The notes below the pieces were generated by a model, which saw only the letters and a program-made list of their open reading frames with translations, was not told where the DNA came from and searched no databases. Positions 23,720 through 32,897 of a DNA stretch of 64,000 nt are shown here, piece after piece (the stretch's first letter is position 1; every line of letters begins with the position of its first letter). A program made the position numbers and the translations under genes. Location of the stretch: NCBI RefSeq assembly GCF_001687565.2, contig NZ_CP016534.2, positions 2,422,501 to 2,486,500 on the forward strand, in the 5' to 3' direction. This stretch comes from Planococcus antarcticus DSM 14505 (GTDB taxonomy: Bacteria; Bacillota; Bacilli; Bacillales_A; Planococcaceae).

Positions 23720-24082
23720 TCAAATTGTTTCTCTAACATCTTTCTTTTCAGCCCATTTCGCCAAAATTATGCGGCGAATGACCGCAATGTTCTGAAATAG
23801 CCGAACACCGAACGCGAAAATTGCGGCTAAGTATAAATCTACCCCTAAATGGACGCCAAGAAAAGCAAGACCGGCTGCTAAAGCAATATTAAAGAAAAAT
23901 CCGGAGACGAATACTTTATCATCATATACTTGCTGCAAATGAGCTCGGATTCCACCAAAAAGCGTATCGAGTGAGGCCAATACAGCAATTGATAAATAAT
24001 TGGCGTATTCTGGAGGAATTTGAATATCCGTTAGAAGCCCGAGCGATATTCCGAGTATTAAACCTAAAATGGACAGCCACAT
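23720..24082 (-). CDS. sbp: Small basic membrane protein Sbp
   Basis: 120 aa DUF1290 family protein with four hydrophobic helices (SILGLILGISLGLL at the N-terminus; FFFNIALAAGLAFLGVHLGV in the middle) and a basic C-terminus (RRIILAKWAEKK). Function unknown. Its place just before ftsA, after ylxX and ylxW, is conserved in Bacillus. Confidence 0.9.
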   Translation of the reverse strand: MWLSILGLILGISLGLLTDIQIPPEYANYLSIAVLASLDTLFGGIRAHLQQVYDDKVFVSGFFFNIALAAGLAFLGVHLGVDLYLAAIFAFGVRLFQNIAVIRRIILAKWAEKKDVRETI

Positions 24083-24084
24083 CG

Positions 24085-24801
24085 CTATTCCCCCTCTGAT
24101 GCCTGTAAATAGTTGCTGTCTACAGCGCCGTCGTATGCCTCTATGACTAGCTCGTTTTGTGGCTCCGAAACGGTCATCGTCAAGTTATCGATATAAAAAT
24201 CATCTAGAATACGGGACGCTAATAAATGATTATAAAGCTTTTCTGAGTCTTCCATCGTCTCAGAGATGATTTTTATCGAAAACGGCGGTGTTTCTAACGG
24301 TTTGGTATTAACAGTTGTTTGACCATTGATATCTCGGATGGCTGTTGTATTGATGATTCTTTTGCCGTCGATGGATACATAGAGGCCATTATAGCGATTA
24401 ATTTCGTTGTTGAGACGTATAAGCAGATCGGGTGAAATCCCTGCAATTTCAAGTCCCATCGCAACCGCTTCCAACGAAGGTTCGACAAAAACTTCAATTC
24501 CAGGTCCGGTTGTCTCGGACAAGCCTGCAGCATTTCTCAGTTCCCCAGCGGTTTCCCGCAAAGCTTGCTCCGGACTGGCGTTCGCAGCCGCTCCGTATTT
24601 ATCTAAAGTATCTTCAAGAGAAGCAATTTCAGACAACAATTGAGAATGAAGCTGTTTTTCGCGCGCCAGTTCCTGTCTGATTTCCCATACATCCCGCGTA
24701 TCTCGGAGATTTGGTTCATTGATCGTGTTATATTGGATGGCCGCCATCAAGCCGATGATAAACAGTATCGCCGTAAATCGGGTGAGGATCCTTTTCTTCA
24801 T
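24085..24801 (-). CDS. ylxX: DUF881 family protein YlxX
   Basis: 238 aa: short cytoplasmic N-terminus, one membrane helix (about residues 8-24, FTAILFIIGLMAAIQYN), a coiled coil (residues 40-70) and the extracytoplasmic DUF881 domain with GPGIEVFVEPS and NGLYVSIDGKRIINTTAIRDI. Function unknown; a paralogue lies directly upstream, and both belong to the divIB-ylxW-ylxX-sbp order. The choice of the symbols ylxX and ylxW rests on position. Confidence 0.88.
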   Translation of the reverse strand: MKKRILTRFTAILFIIGLMAAIQYNTINEPNLRDTRDVWEIRQELAREKQLHSQLLSEIASLEDTLDKYGAAANASPEQALRETAGELRNAAGLSETTGPGIEVFVEPSLEAVAMGLEIAGISPDLLIRLNNEINRYNGLYVSIDGKRIINTTAIRDINGQTTVNTKPLETPPFSIKIISETMEDSEKLYNHLLASRILDDFYIDNLTMTVSEPQNELVIEAYDGAVDSNYLQASEGE

Positions 24802-24817
24802 ACGTCTCCCCCTTTAC

Positions 24818-25543
24818 TCATGATTCTGTTAGCAAAGCAGGCATTTCGATAACCTGCCCCTCATCCAATGTGACAATGATATTGTCATTAACCAATTGAT
24901 CCATAATTCCACCAGTCAATTCCATTGAAGATGTTAATACTTCAGGCTCACCGATAGCTTCAATGACAAAAGGAGCTGGATATTGTATACCATCTACAGT
25001 GATAACCGGCCCCGTACAGACGATATACGAATTTCCATCAATGCGTTGGCCATTAATAGAAATGGCTTGCGCACCTGAAATATACAATTCGTTGATCACT
25101 TGGAAAACGTGACTTTCGTGAACAATATAATCATTCGGGTTAACGGAATCAGAATGATAGTCTCCATCTTGCAGCGTCACTTTCAGACCGTTTCCTTGCA
25201 CTGGTACTAGTCCAAGAAACCTTCGCAGCTCTTCTGCTTCTGCGGCATATTCGGTATAGCGATTTTCCCCATCAGCGAAGGATCTCTCGTATTCCTGAAC
25301 CTCGCTTTGTTTTTTTTGTAACTCGTCCCGTAAGTCTTTATTGCGTTCCTGTTGATCAATCAGTTCTTTACGATACCCTTCTTCCTGCTCGAAAAATGCG
25401 CCTCCAGTAAATTCTTCTGTTTCTTTGTTGGCACTCGATAAACTATAGGAATAGGCCATGATAAACCCCAAAACCAAGAAAACCAATGAAAACACAATCG
25501 ATTTACTAAAACTCTTGCGACTATTCTGCTTCGGTGGCTTCAT
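24818..25543 (-). CDS. ylxW: DUF881 family protein YlxW
   Basis: 241 aa paralogue of the neighbouring ylxX product with the same layout: one membrane helix (IVFSLVFLVLGFIMAYSYSL), a long coiled coil, and DUF881 with NGLKVTLQDGDY and AQAISINGQRIDGNSYIVC. The start is the ATG at 25543 (AAGGTG 6 bases upstream), which overlaps divIB by 23 bases; a longer frame reaches 25615 but has no ribosome site and duplicates divIB sequence in another frame. Confidence 0.88.
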   Translation of the reverse strand: MKPPKQNSRKSFSKSIVFSLVFLVLGFIMAYSYSLSSANKETEEFTGGAFFEQEEGYRKELIDQQERNKDLRDELQKKQSEVQEYERSFADGENRYTEYAAEAEELRRFLGLVPVQGNGLKVTLQDGDYHSDSVNPNDYIVHESHVFQVINELYISGAQAISINGQRIDGNSYIVCTGPVITVDGIQYPAPFVIEAIGEPEVLTSSMELTGGIMDQLVNDNIIVTLDEGQVIEMPALLTES

Positions 25544-26306
25544 CTTCGGCACCTTCCTTCGCAAAACCGTAAACATCTGCATAGGAGCGGAAGAAAATAC
25601 CCACTTCCATATCAATTACCCCTTGTTGTCCTTCTTTTAATTGGGCAATGACTGACGGGTAATAATTCATTTTTTCAGCTAGGGTACTTAAAATTCCCCG
25701 AATTTCGTTTCCATCATTCATATAAAGAGTCACGTAATCGGCATCTTTTTCTTCCGGATCCAAAATCACTTGTGAAATCAATTGAAGAACTTCAGAGTCA
25801 ATTTGAGTCAATTGGTCGATTAGCTTTTCTCTTTTTTCTTCTTTTTCAAAATTCGAGTAAATTGGACCGTCAACAGTAGTAACTGGTTGGTCCAGGGCCA
25901 GGCTGTTCGACAGAACAACTTGGTAACTGTTGCCGTTGTCCAGATACCCCATTTGAACATATTCCTTTAAATTAATTTCTACTCCGGTCAACCATTTTTT
26001 TTTGACAGATGCTTCTTCAACCCATTCCAGACTTTCCAGCTGCTGCGATACAGCTCCAGCATCGAAAGACCACATCGAATCTCCGATATTTAATTCACTT
26101 GCTTCCTGGTAGCTTTCCTGGTCAAAAAGAACAGTTCCTTCAATGGTGATGGCCCGGATTTCACTGTACTTCGACTGGCTGTATAAAAGTACGGCAAGCA
26201 AAGTGAGAAAAATGAACAGCAGCGCCACGAACTTGCGATTGGTTCTTTTTTTCCGACGCTCACGAAGCGTCGGGATGCGTTCTTCGATGTCAATCACTTT
26301 GTCCAT
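25521..26306 (-). CDS. divIB: Cell division protein DivIB (FtsQ homologue)
   Basis: 261 aa bitopic division protein. Cytoplasmic basic N-terminus (RRKKRTNRK), one membrane helix (FVALLFIFLTLLAVLLYS), then a POTRA domain (EIRAITIEGTVLFDQESYQE) and the beta domain. It works with FtsL and DivIC at the septum. The C-terminal tail is acidic. It directly follows murD; murG and murB, found here in B. subtilis, are absent. Confidence 0.94.
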   Translation of the reverse strand: MDKVIDIEERIPTLRERRKKRTNRKFVALLFIFLTLLAVLLYSQSKYSEIRAITIEGTVLFDQESYQEASELNIGDSMWSFDAGAVSQQLESLEWVEEASVKKKWLTGVEINLKEYVQMGYLDNGNSYQVVLSNSLALDQPVTTVDGPIYSNFEKEEKREKLIDQLTQIDSEVLQLISQVILDPEEKDADYVTLYMNDGNEIRGILSTLAEKMNYYPSVIAQLKEGQQGVIDMEVGIFFRSYADVYGFAKEGAEDEATEAE

Positions 26307-26325
26307 AATTGCTGCTCCTTATCTT

Positions 26326-27690
26326 TTATTCGTTTGCTTCCGTCATGTGCTGAACTGCGGTAATGAAAGCATCTCCGCGAATTTCAAAACTGTCATATTG
26401 ATCCCAGCTTGCACAAGCTGGAGATAACAAGATCGTATCCCCGCTGTCGGACTGCTTGATGGCTTTTTCAACTGCATCGTCCATTTTTCTCGCTTGGACA
26501 ATTATCGGTACACCACAGTCTTCCGCGAACGCTGTAAATCGTTGTGCAGTTTCTCCAAAAGTGATCAATGCTTTGACACGGTCCATATATGGACGGATTT
26601 CCTCAAGAGAGTGGTTTCGCTCTAAACCGCCCGCCAACAAAATAATGTTTTCAGGAAAAGCTTCCAACGCGCTTTTTGTTGCTAAAGCATTCGTTGCTTT
26701 TGAATCGTTGTAGAATTTTCGGCCCTCCCACTCAACAATAAATTGGGAGCGGTGCTTTACGCCTGTAAATGATGTCAGAACACGGATAATGGTTTCTTTT
26801 GTTCCGCCTGAAAGCAAAGTTGCTGCTGTAGCAGCTAGAATGTTTTCCAGATTATGCTGGCCTGCCAATATAATTTTCGAACGTTCAATCAATTTCTCGC
26901 CTTGCCAGTAGACAAATTCATTGTCTGCACTGATGCTCGTTGTTGTCCGGCCCTTTAGTGTAAACGGCACCAGCTGAGCTTTGCAGTCTTTCGCATGTTC
27001 CACTAATAATGGCTGGTCTGCATTGTAGATGAAATAGTCTTCTGTCGTCTGATTTTCAGTAAGCTTCATTTTGGAAGCACGATAGTCTTCGATCGATCCA
27101 TGATAATCCAAATGCGCTTCATATAAATTCGTGATAATCGCGATTTCAGGGCGAAAAGCGGCTGTCCCTTTCAGCTGGAATGAAGACAACTCAGTCACAA
27201 TAACATTTTTTGCTTTCGCTTTTTCTGCAACTCCACTCGCCACTGTTCCGATGTTTCCAGCAATCAATGGATGTTTATTGTCTTGATTAAGCATATGGAA
27301 TAATAAGGTCGTAGTTGTGGTTTTTCCATTTGAACCAGTGATTCCGATAAATGGTGCTTCACTGATCAAATAAGCTAGCTCAATTTCAGTCCAGACTGGA
27401 ATATTTTTCTCAAAAGCCGATTCAATCAAGACATTGGTATAAGGAATTCCTGGATTTTTGACAACCAGTTCGAAGCCCTCTTCCAATAGATCTTCAGGAT
27501 GTCTGCCGCAAATAACGGTAACGCCCATATTCAATAATTCCTGTGCTTCTGGATTTTCTTCAAAAGGCTTGGAATCATTAACGGTAACAAATGCTCCAAG
27601 CTTATGAAGGATTCGGGCAGCTGTAAATCCACTTTTAGCCAGCCCAAGAACCAGAATTTTCTTTTGATATAATTGTGGCGCCTCTTTCAT
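26326..27690 (-). CDS. murD: UDP-N-acetylmuramoyl-L-alanine--D-glutamate ligase
   Basis: Adds D-glutamate to UDP-MurNAc-L-Ala. 454 aa Mur ligase with an N-terminal nucleotide domain (KILVLGLAKSGFTAARILHK), the ATP loop GITGSNGKTTTTTLLFHML near residue 115, and the C-terminal domain with RSQFIVEWEGRKFYNDSKAT and LLSPACASWDQYDSFEIRGD. It starts immediately after the mraY stop. Confidence 0.97.
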   Translation of the reverse strand: MKEAPQLYQKKILVLGLAKSGFTAARILHKLGAFVTVNDSKPFEENPEAQELLNMGVTVICGRHPEDLLEEGFELVVKNPGIPYTNVLIESAFEKNIPVWTEIELAYLISEAPFIGITGSNGKTTTTTLLFHMLNQDNKHPLIAGNIGTVASGVAEKAKAKNVIVTELSSFQLKGTAAFRPEIAIITNLYEAHLDYHGSIEDYRASKMKLTENQTTEDYFIYNADQPLLVEHAKDCKAQLVPFTLKGRTTTSISADNEFVYWQGEKLIERSKIILAGQHNLENILAATAATLLSGGTKETIIRVLTSFTGVKHRSQFIVEWEGRKFYNDSKATNALATKSALEAFPENIILLAGGLERNHSLEEIRPYMDRVKALITFGETAQRFTAFAEDCGVPIIVQARKMDDAVEKAIKQSDSGDTILLSPACASWDQYDSFEIRGDAFITAVQHMTEANE

Positions 27691-28659
27691 TTACATTACC
27701 TCCAAAAAGACGGCGATTGCCGCACTGATAAGACCGACTGACCAGAATACAAGTACTACTTTCCATTCTGACCAACCGCTCAATTCGAAATGATGGTGAA
27801 TTGGGCTCATTTTAAAAATTCGTTTTTGACGCAGTTTGAAGCTCCCTACCTGCAAAATAACCGAAGCTGTTTCAATAACGAATACAAGTCCAATCAGCAG
27901 CAGCAATAATTCCTGTTTCAATAAGATTGACACCATTGCCAATGCGCCACCTAAAGCTAATGAACCTGTATCGCCCATAAAGACTTTTGCAGGGTATTTG
28001 TTGAAAACCAAAAATCCGATTAATCCGCCTGTGACGGAAAAAGTGAAAATCGCAATTCCGATTTCATCTTGATATATCGCCAGTAGACCAAATGCAGCAA
28101 AGGCGATTGATGCTGTGCCCGCTACCAGTCCATCTAGTCCGTCCGTTAAATTTACTGCGTTAGAAAATCCAACCAGCCAAAAAACAATAAAGAATACATA
28201 GAGCCATGATAACTCGATTGAAATATCTGTAAAGGGAATGCTAAGACCCGTCTCAAAATCAACGCTACTCAGAACTACGAACGAAATAACAGCTATGACA
28301 ATTTGCGCTATCAATTTCTGCAAAGAAGTCAATCCCAGATTCCGCTTCAAAACAACTTTTATAAAGTCATCCAAAAATCCGATTAATCCATATCCGAAAA
28401 GCACCAGCAATAAAATCAGGACTTTTGCAGTCAGTAAATCTGCAAGCCAGGCAACCAATAATACGGTGATAATGATAGAAATCGAGAAAACCAGTCCACC
28501 CATAGTAGGGGTACCTGTCTTCTTCATATGTGATTCAGGTCCTTCTTCACGGATACTTTGCCCGAATTTCATCCGCTTCAACAACGGAATAAAAATCGGC
28601 ATTAACACGACCGTCAAAAATAAAGCAATTCCAAGACCCATTACTGCATAAACGTTCAT
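27691..28659 (-). CDS. mraY: Phospho-N-acetylmuramoyl-pentapeptide transferase
   Basis: Makes lipid I on undecaprenyl phosphate; polytopic membrane enzyme. 322 aa with about ten helices. Motifs: [13 protein letters not shown] near the N-terminus, the Asp-rich [17 protein letters not shown], the conserved [14 protein letters not shown] and the C-terminal loop [16 protein letters not shown]. Confidence 0.98.
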   Translation of the reverse strand: MNVYAVMGLGIALFLTVVLMPIFIPLLKRMKFGQSIREEGPESHMKKTGTPTMGGLVFSISIIITVLLVAWLADLLTAKVLILLLVLFGYGLIGFLDDFIKVVLKRNLGLTSLQKLIAQIVIAVISFVVLSSVDFETGLSIPFTDISIELSWLYVFFIVFWLVGFSNAVNLTDGLDGLVAGTASIAFAAFGLLAIYQDEIGIAIFTFSVTGGLIGFLVFNKYPAKVFMGDTGSLALGGALAMVSILLKQELLLLLIGLVFVIETASVILQVGSFKLRQKRIFKMSPIHHHFELSGWSEWKVVLVFWSVGLISAAIAVFLEVM

Positions 28660-28684
28660 TTAGAGAGCTCCTTTAAACACGAGA

Positions 28685-30991
28685 TTACTCGGTTGTTTCT
28701 TCTGTTTGTGTTTCTGTTTCTGTTTCTGTTTCTGTTTCTGTTTCTTCTTTATTGACTTCAGGGGCAGTGTCTTCCAATGCCCCCTGCTCAGTCTGCTCTT
28801 GTTCTTCCTTATCTTCGGCCTCTGCCCGAGCAGGATAGTAGATTTCAGGTGGATGAAGTTCGATTACTACAGGATCATTGACTGTCACTACTTCACCTTC
28901 TGCTATGCTTTGCGTCAAAACATAGCCTTGTCCTGCAATTTCCAATGACAACCCACTTAAGGATTGATAAGCAAGCAATTCACGCTTGGACCATCCAGTA
29001 AAATCAGGTAGTGTTGTTTTTCCTGCTGCCTTCAAGATAACCCGTCCACCATCCAATACGGTGCTGCCAGTCTCAGGGTATTGGGAGACAACTTCTTTAG
29101 AATCACCGATAACCACAGTTTCAAGCCCCAGCTCCCGTAATGCTTCAGCCGCTGCAGTTGCCGACTGCCCCGTATAATCTTCAACAGGCATTGTTGTTGC
29201 TTCCACCATATTTTCTGGTTCGATGTTCATATACTTCAAACTATTTTCCATGACAGAAGTGAATATTTTTGCAACCGGCACAGAGCCGTATTCGTTAGCC
29301 GGCAAATTTGGCTGCTGCACGCCAATATAGATCAGTAGCTCGGGGTCGTCAGCAGGAGCCATTCCCAGAAACGAGAACAAATAATTGTTACTGCCTTCCA
29401 GGTAGCCGCCGCCTTCTTTCGGCACTTGTGCAGTACCAGTCTTTCCGGCTATTTTATAATCCTGTAATGCAAATCCTTTCGCTGAGCCAACTTCGGAAGT
29501 GACAGTTGAAGCCAGTACTTCTTTTACTTTTTCGGCGGTTTCAGCAGAAATAGGCTGACCTGCTTTTTCGGGTTCACTTTTAACGGTAACTTTTCCTGTA
29601 TCGGTATTCTTAATTTGATCGATAACATACGGTTTCATCATCACGCCGCCATTCGCAATCGCTGAGGCAGCCTGTATCATTTGAATTGGAGTGACTGTGG
29701 AACCTTGTCCATATGCTGTCGTTAATTTGTTTATCGGATATTGATCAAGTATTTTGCCTGTTGCTTCTTTCGGTAAATCAATTCCTGTCTGTTCGCCGAA
29801 TCCAAAAGCATCAATATAGGTCATGAAGGTATCTGCTCCAAGACGTTCCAATAAGTACGCCATTGAGACGTTGGAGGAACGCTGGAAACCTTCCAGATAC
29901 GAAATGGTTCCCCAGCCGCGTCCGCTGTTGTGGTCACCGATCGTACTGTCTAGTAAGGTATAGGTACCGGAATTATAGGTGGCATTCGCATCCCACTTAC
30001 CTTCTTCGATTGCTGCTGCTAGTGTAAACATCTTCATCGGAGAGCCAGGTTCAATCGTCAATTCGATACTTTCGTTCAGCCAGTTGTCAGACAGACCTTC
30101 CCGCGTATTTGGATTAAATGTCGGACGCTGCGACATCGCCAGGATTTCTCCTGTTTTTGGATCTGCGATTACGGCAATCATCCGTGTCGGGTCATATTCT
30201 TCCTGCACGCCAGACATTGCGTCTTCAAGGAAATTCTGTAACGTTTTGTCCAAAGTCAGTTGAACGTCTGAACCATCAACAGCCGGAGTGACTGCAGATT
30301 CGCTGTTTGGCAGTAAAAAGCCCCATTTATCTGTATCGAATTCGATTTTGCCGTTTTGGCCAGTCAAGACCTCGTTGTGTATGGATTCAAGCCCCATTCT
30401 TCCCGTTGTTTTTGTTACTCCATCTTTCATTTCTTCTTTCATGGCATAGCCAATTAGATGGGAAGCGAAAACGCCATTTGGATATAATCTCTTTAAATCA
30501 CGTACAAATAACAAACCTGGAATTTCCGCCTCTTTCATTTCCAGCATTTGGGTATGGTTGATTTCGCGCCCGGCAGAGCCGAATTCAACTTGATAGCGGT
30601 CTTTTTCTACACCCGTTTTCAGTGTTTCCAAAATACTTTCTTCAGAAGCACCCAAGTAACCCGCCAATTTTGAAGCAGTTTCTTCTATATCCACTACATG
30701 CCGGGGATCACTAACCTTTTGGGTGGCTGATTCATCGAGGACAGCAACCAGTTTATACGTCAATGTATCTTCAGCTATTACTTCTCCCTTGCGATCGATG
30801 ATGCGTCCCCGCTCAGCAGTCAGCACTTCTTCTTGACTGTATTTGGCCGCCGCTCTGGCAGCAAGTTGCTGTCCTTCGACTTCTCCCGTGGCTTGTATGG
30901 TCACAATTCTAGTCAATAAAAGGAAAAAGAGCCCTGCAAATAACAAAAATAGCAGAAAGGCTCCCCCTTGAAATCGAAACTTTTTTTTCAT
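28685..30991 (-). CDS. pbpB: Penicillin-binding protein 2B, septal transpeptidase with PASTA domains
   Basis: Class B PBP that cross-links septal peptidoglycan. 768 aa: membrane anchor (about 10-32), dimerisation domain, transpeptidase domain with the serine motif GSPMK near residue 315, SSN near residue 370 and KTGTAQ near residue 517, then two PASTA domains (about 605-725). The SxxK motif has Pro at the second place. The tail is acidic and ends in alternating Thr-Glu pairs encoded by TTTCTG hexamers (plus-strand view). The ftsL stop overlaps its start. It is the only PBP here; spoVD is missing. Confidence 0.95.
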   Translation of the reverse strand: MKKKFRFQGGAFLLFLLFAGLFFLLLTRIVTIQATGEVEGQQLAARAAAKYSQEEVLTAERGRIIDRKGEVIAEDTLTYKLVAVLDESATQKVSDPRHVVDIEETASKLAGYLGASEESILETLKTGVEKDRYQVEFGSAGREINHTQMLEMKEAEIPGLLFVRDLKRLYPNGVFASHLIGYAMKEEMKDGVTKTTGRMGLESIHNEVLTGQNGKIEFDTDKWGFLLPNSESAVTPAVDGSDVQLTLDKTLQNFLEDAMSGVQEEYDPTRMIAVIADPKTGEILAMSQRPTFNPNTREGLSDNWLNESIELTIEPGSPMKMFTLAAAIEEGKWDANATYNSGTYTLLDSTIGDHNSGRGWGTISYLEGFQRSSNVSMAYLLERLGADTFMTYIDAFGFGEQTGIDLPKEATGKILDQYPINKLTTAYGQGSTVTPIQMIQAASAIANGGVMMKPYVIDQIKNTDTGKVTVKSEPEKAGQPISAETAEKVKEVLASTVTSEVGSAKGFALQDYKIAGKTGTAQVPKEGGGYLEGSNNYLFSFLGMAPADDPELLIYIGVQQPNLPANEYGSVPVAKIFTSVMENSLKYMNIEPENMVEATTMPVEDYTGQSATAAAEALRELGLETVVIGDSKEVVSQYPETGSTVLDGGRVILKAAGKTTLPDFTGWSKRELLAYQSLSGLSLEIAGQGYVLTQSIAEGEVVTVNDPVVIELHPPEIYYPARAEAEDKEEQEQTEQGALEDTAPEVNKEETETETETETETQTEETTE
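28705..28746 (-). repeat. Hexanucleotide tandem repeat in the pbpB end
   Basis: Five perfect TTTCTG units (28711-28740, plus strand) with degenerate units on either side. On the coding strand the unit GAAACA/ACAGAA encodes alternating Glu and Thr. Changes in copy number stay in frame. Confidence 0.9.
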
Positions 30992-31347
30992 TGTCCAGGC
31001 ACTACCTTTACATTTTGCTCATTTAATTTCAGGCCAAGCTCTTTTGCTTTTGACCAAATGCGCTCATATGAAGAAAGTTCACTCACCTGTACCGACAAAT
31101 CTGTATTTTGCTTCGCTTTTTCATTAACCGATTGTTCAATTGTTTGAATTTCCTGAGTAGATGCCTGAATCGTCGATTGATTCTGCAGAACCAGCAATGC
31201 GCACATAATACAAACTGCAACAAAAGTTAAATACAATATTTTTTCGCCTTTAGTGATTAACCCTTTTTTTCTTACCGGCTGCCGACTCGGATTTTGAGGA
31301 ACGGCCGGCTGTTGGATGTAGGTTTCAGTTCTTGCATTCAACGCCAT
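30988..31347 (-). CDS. ftsL: Cell division protein FtsL
   Basis: 119 aa bitopic protein: basic cytoplasmic N-terminus, one membrane helix (ILYLTFVAVCIMCALLVL), then an extracytoplasmic coiled coil of about 60 residues. It partners DivIC and DivIB to activate septal wall synthesis. Identified by its place between rsmH and pbpB and by topology, since FtsL sequences vary widely. Start ATG at 31347; its stop overlaps pbpB (ATGA). Confidence 0.9.
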   Translation of the reverse strand: MALNARTETYIQQPAVPQNPSRQPVRKKGLITKGEKILYLTFVAVCIMCALLVLQNQSTIQASTQEIQTIEQSVNEKAKQNTDLSVQVSELSSYERIWSKAKELGLKLNEQNVKVVPGQ

Positions 31348-31359
31348 CTGAACACGTCC

Positions 31360-32298
31360 TTATTCGTTTATTTTTTCTGCAATCCGCAGTTTGGCGGACC
31401 TTGACCGATTATTATGTGCCAGCTCTTCTTCTGAAGCTAGGATTGGTTTTCTTGTAATCAATTTTAGGATGGGTTCCATTCCTTCTGGAATTACCGGTAA
31501 ATTCGGCGGCAATTCCGGAAGCGATGAAGCTTCTTTGAATATCGCTTTGCAAAGCCGATCTTCAAGTGAATGGAAGGTGATGACACTAATTCTTCCTCCG
31601 ATTGCCAAAAGATCGATGGCATCCTGCAGAGATGTCTCAGCTGAACCAAGTTCATCATTTACAGCGATTCGAATGGCTTGGAACACCCGTTTTGCCGGAT
31701 GGCCGCCTTTTCGGCGAGCAAAAGCCGGAATACCGTCTTTGATGCATTCGACCAGTTGTCCTGTCGTTTCAATAGGATGCTTTTCTCTTGCAGCTTCGAT
31801 TTTTCGGACAATTTGTTTAGAGAATTTTTCTTCTCCATAGCGATAAAAGATCCTTACTAAATCTTCAAATGACCATTCATTTACTACATGATAGGCGCTT
31901 AACTCGGCACTTTGGTCCATTCGCATATCCAGAGGCGCATCATTATGGTAACTGAAGCCCCGTTCTGGTGTATCCAATTGTGGAGAAGAAACGCCAAGGT
32001 CATATAATATGCCGTCCACTTTCTCCACTCCGTACATTTCCAATTCTTCCTTTAAATATTTAAAGTTGGCATGGATAAATGTAATTCTATGTAAGTAATC
32101 ATGTAGTTTTTCTTTTGCATGAGCTATTGCTGTCGCGTCTTGATCGAAACAATATAAATGACCTTGGTCAGATAATTGCTGAACCAAATATTCGCTGTGT
32201 CCTGCTCCGCCCAGCGTACAATCCACATATATGCCGTCAGGACGAATGTTCAGACTATCGACAGTTTCATGCAGTAAAACCGTGGTGTGATTGAACAA
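31360..32298 (-). CDS. rsmH: 16S rRNA (cytosine(1402)-N4)-methyltransferase
   Basis: Methylates N4 of C1402 in 16S rRNA with SAM. 312 aa with SAM motif [15 protein letters not shown] near the N-terminus, [20 protein letters not shown], and [11 protein letters not shown] near the C-terminus. The best start is a TTG at 32298: GGGG precedes it at the right distance and the protein begins [13 protein letters not shown], matching B. subtilis MFQHKTVLLRETV (recalled). A GTG at 32316 has no ribosome site. Confidence 0.96.
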   Translation of the reverse strand: MFNHTTVLLHETVDSLNIRPDGIYVDCTLGGAGHSEYLVQQLSDQGHLYCFDQDATAIAHAKEKLHDYLHRITFIHANFKYLKEELEMYGVEKVDGILYDLGVSSPQLDTPERGFSYHNDAPLDMRMDQSAELSAYHVVNEWSFEDLVRIFYRYGEEKFSKQIVRKIEAAREKHPIETTGQLVECIKDGIPAFARRKGGHPAKRVFQAIRIAVNDELGSAETSLQDAIDLLAIGGRISVITFHSLEDRLCKAIFKEASSLPELPPNLPVIPEGMEPILKLITRKPILASEEELAHNNRSRSAKLRIAEKINE

Positions 32299-32318
32299 TC
32301 CATTCCCCCCGTTCACTT

Positions 32319-32750
32319 TTAAAAGTCAAAATCAGTTAAATTTTCTGCAAGTTCATTAAAGGAATCTTCAGATGCTGCAAAATAGCTTTCCCATGAATCT
32401 TTTGCCCATATTTCAAAACGGTTGGACACACCCAAGATGATGCATTCTTTTTCAAGTTTCGCATAAGAAATTAATGTCGTCGGTATATTGACGCGTCCCT
32501 GCTTATCAAGTTCCACTTCTGTGGCTCCAGAAAAAAAGAAACGTGTAAAAGCACGAGCGTCTTTTTTTGTAACCGGCAACTCTTTCAGCTTTACTTCAAT
32601 TTTCTGCCATTCTTCCATCGTGTAGCCAAATAAGCACTGATCCAAGCCTCGGGTAATGACGAAGTTGTCACCTAGCAGTTCACGAAACTTAGCCGGAACG
32701 ATCAACCGACCCTTTGCATCAACGCTATGTTGATATTCGCCCATGAACAT
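32319..32750 (-). CDS. mraZ: Transcriptional regulator MraZ
   Basis: 143 aa AbrB-fold DNA-binding protein that controls the division and cell wall cluster it heads. Two tandem SpoVT-AbrB-like repeats with the DxxxR signature: [16 protein letters not shown] and [18 protein letters not shown]. The ATG at 32750 gives [15 protein letters not shown] as in Bacillus; an upstream codon at 32795 would lie inside the operator repeats. Confidence 0.96.
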   Translation of the reverse strand: MFMGEYQHSVDAKGRLIVPAKFRELLGDNFVITRGLDQCLFGYTMEEWQKIEVKLKELPVTKKDARAFTRFFFSGATEVELDKQGRVNIPTTLISYAKLEKECIILGVSNRFEIWAKDSWESYFAASEDSFNELAENLTDFDF

Positions 32751-32780
32751 GCCCTTCACCCCACTTATTGTAATAAATGT

Positions 32781-32806
32781 ACCACAATCCCCCACTTGTC
32801 ACCACT
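32781..32806 (-). promoter_or_regulatory. Triple GTGG repeat, likely MraZ operator
   Basis: Three GTGG boxes on the minus strand (32805-32802, 32795-32792, 32785-32782) repeat with an exact 10-base period, about 30-55 bases before the mraZ start. MraZ proteins are known to bind tandem TGGG-like boxes of this period. A fourth GTGG lies at 32764-32761, one base out of phase, in the ribosome-binding region. Confidence 0.75.
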
Positions 32807-32865
32807 TGTTTTTGAAATATTTCATATTTGTTACAAGAAAACATCTCAACAAGTTATTTTGACAT

Positions 32866-32892
32866 AAAAAAAGCCTGCATATGCAGGCTTTT
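32866..32892 (-). terminator. Terminator after bshC
   Basis: AAGCCTGC-ATAT-GCAGGCTT hairpin followed by T residues on the minus strand, six bases after the bshC stop. It separates bshC from the mraZ promoter region. Confidence 0.9.
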
Positions 32893-32897
32893 ACCAA

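Noticed and set aside
28711..28740. CRISPR-like or satellite array
   Set aside because: The units are contiguous hexamers inside a coding sequence with no spacers, so it is a simple in-frame tandem repeat.
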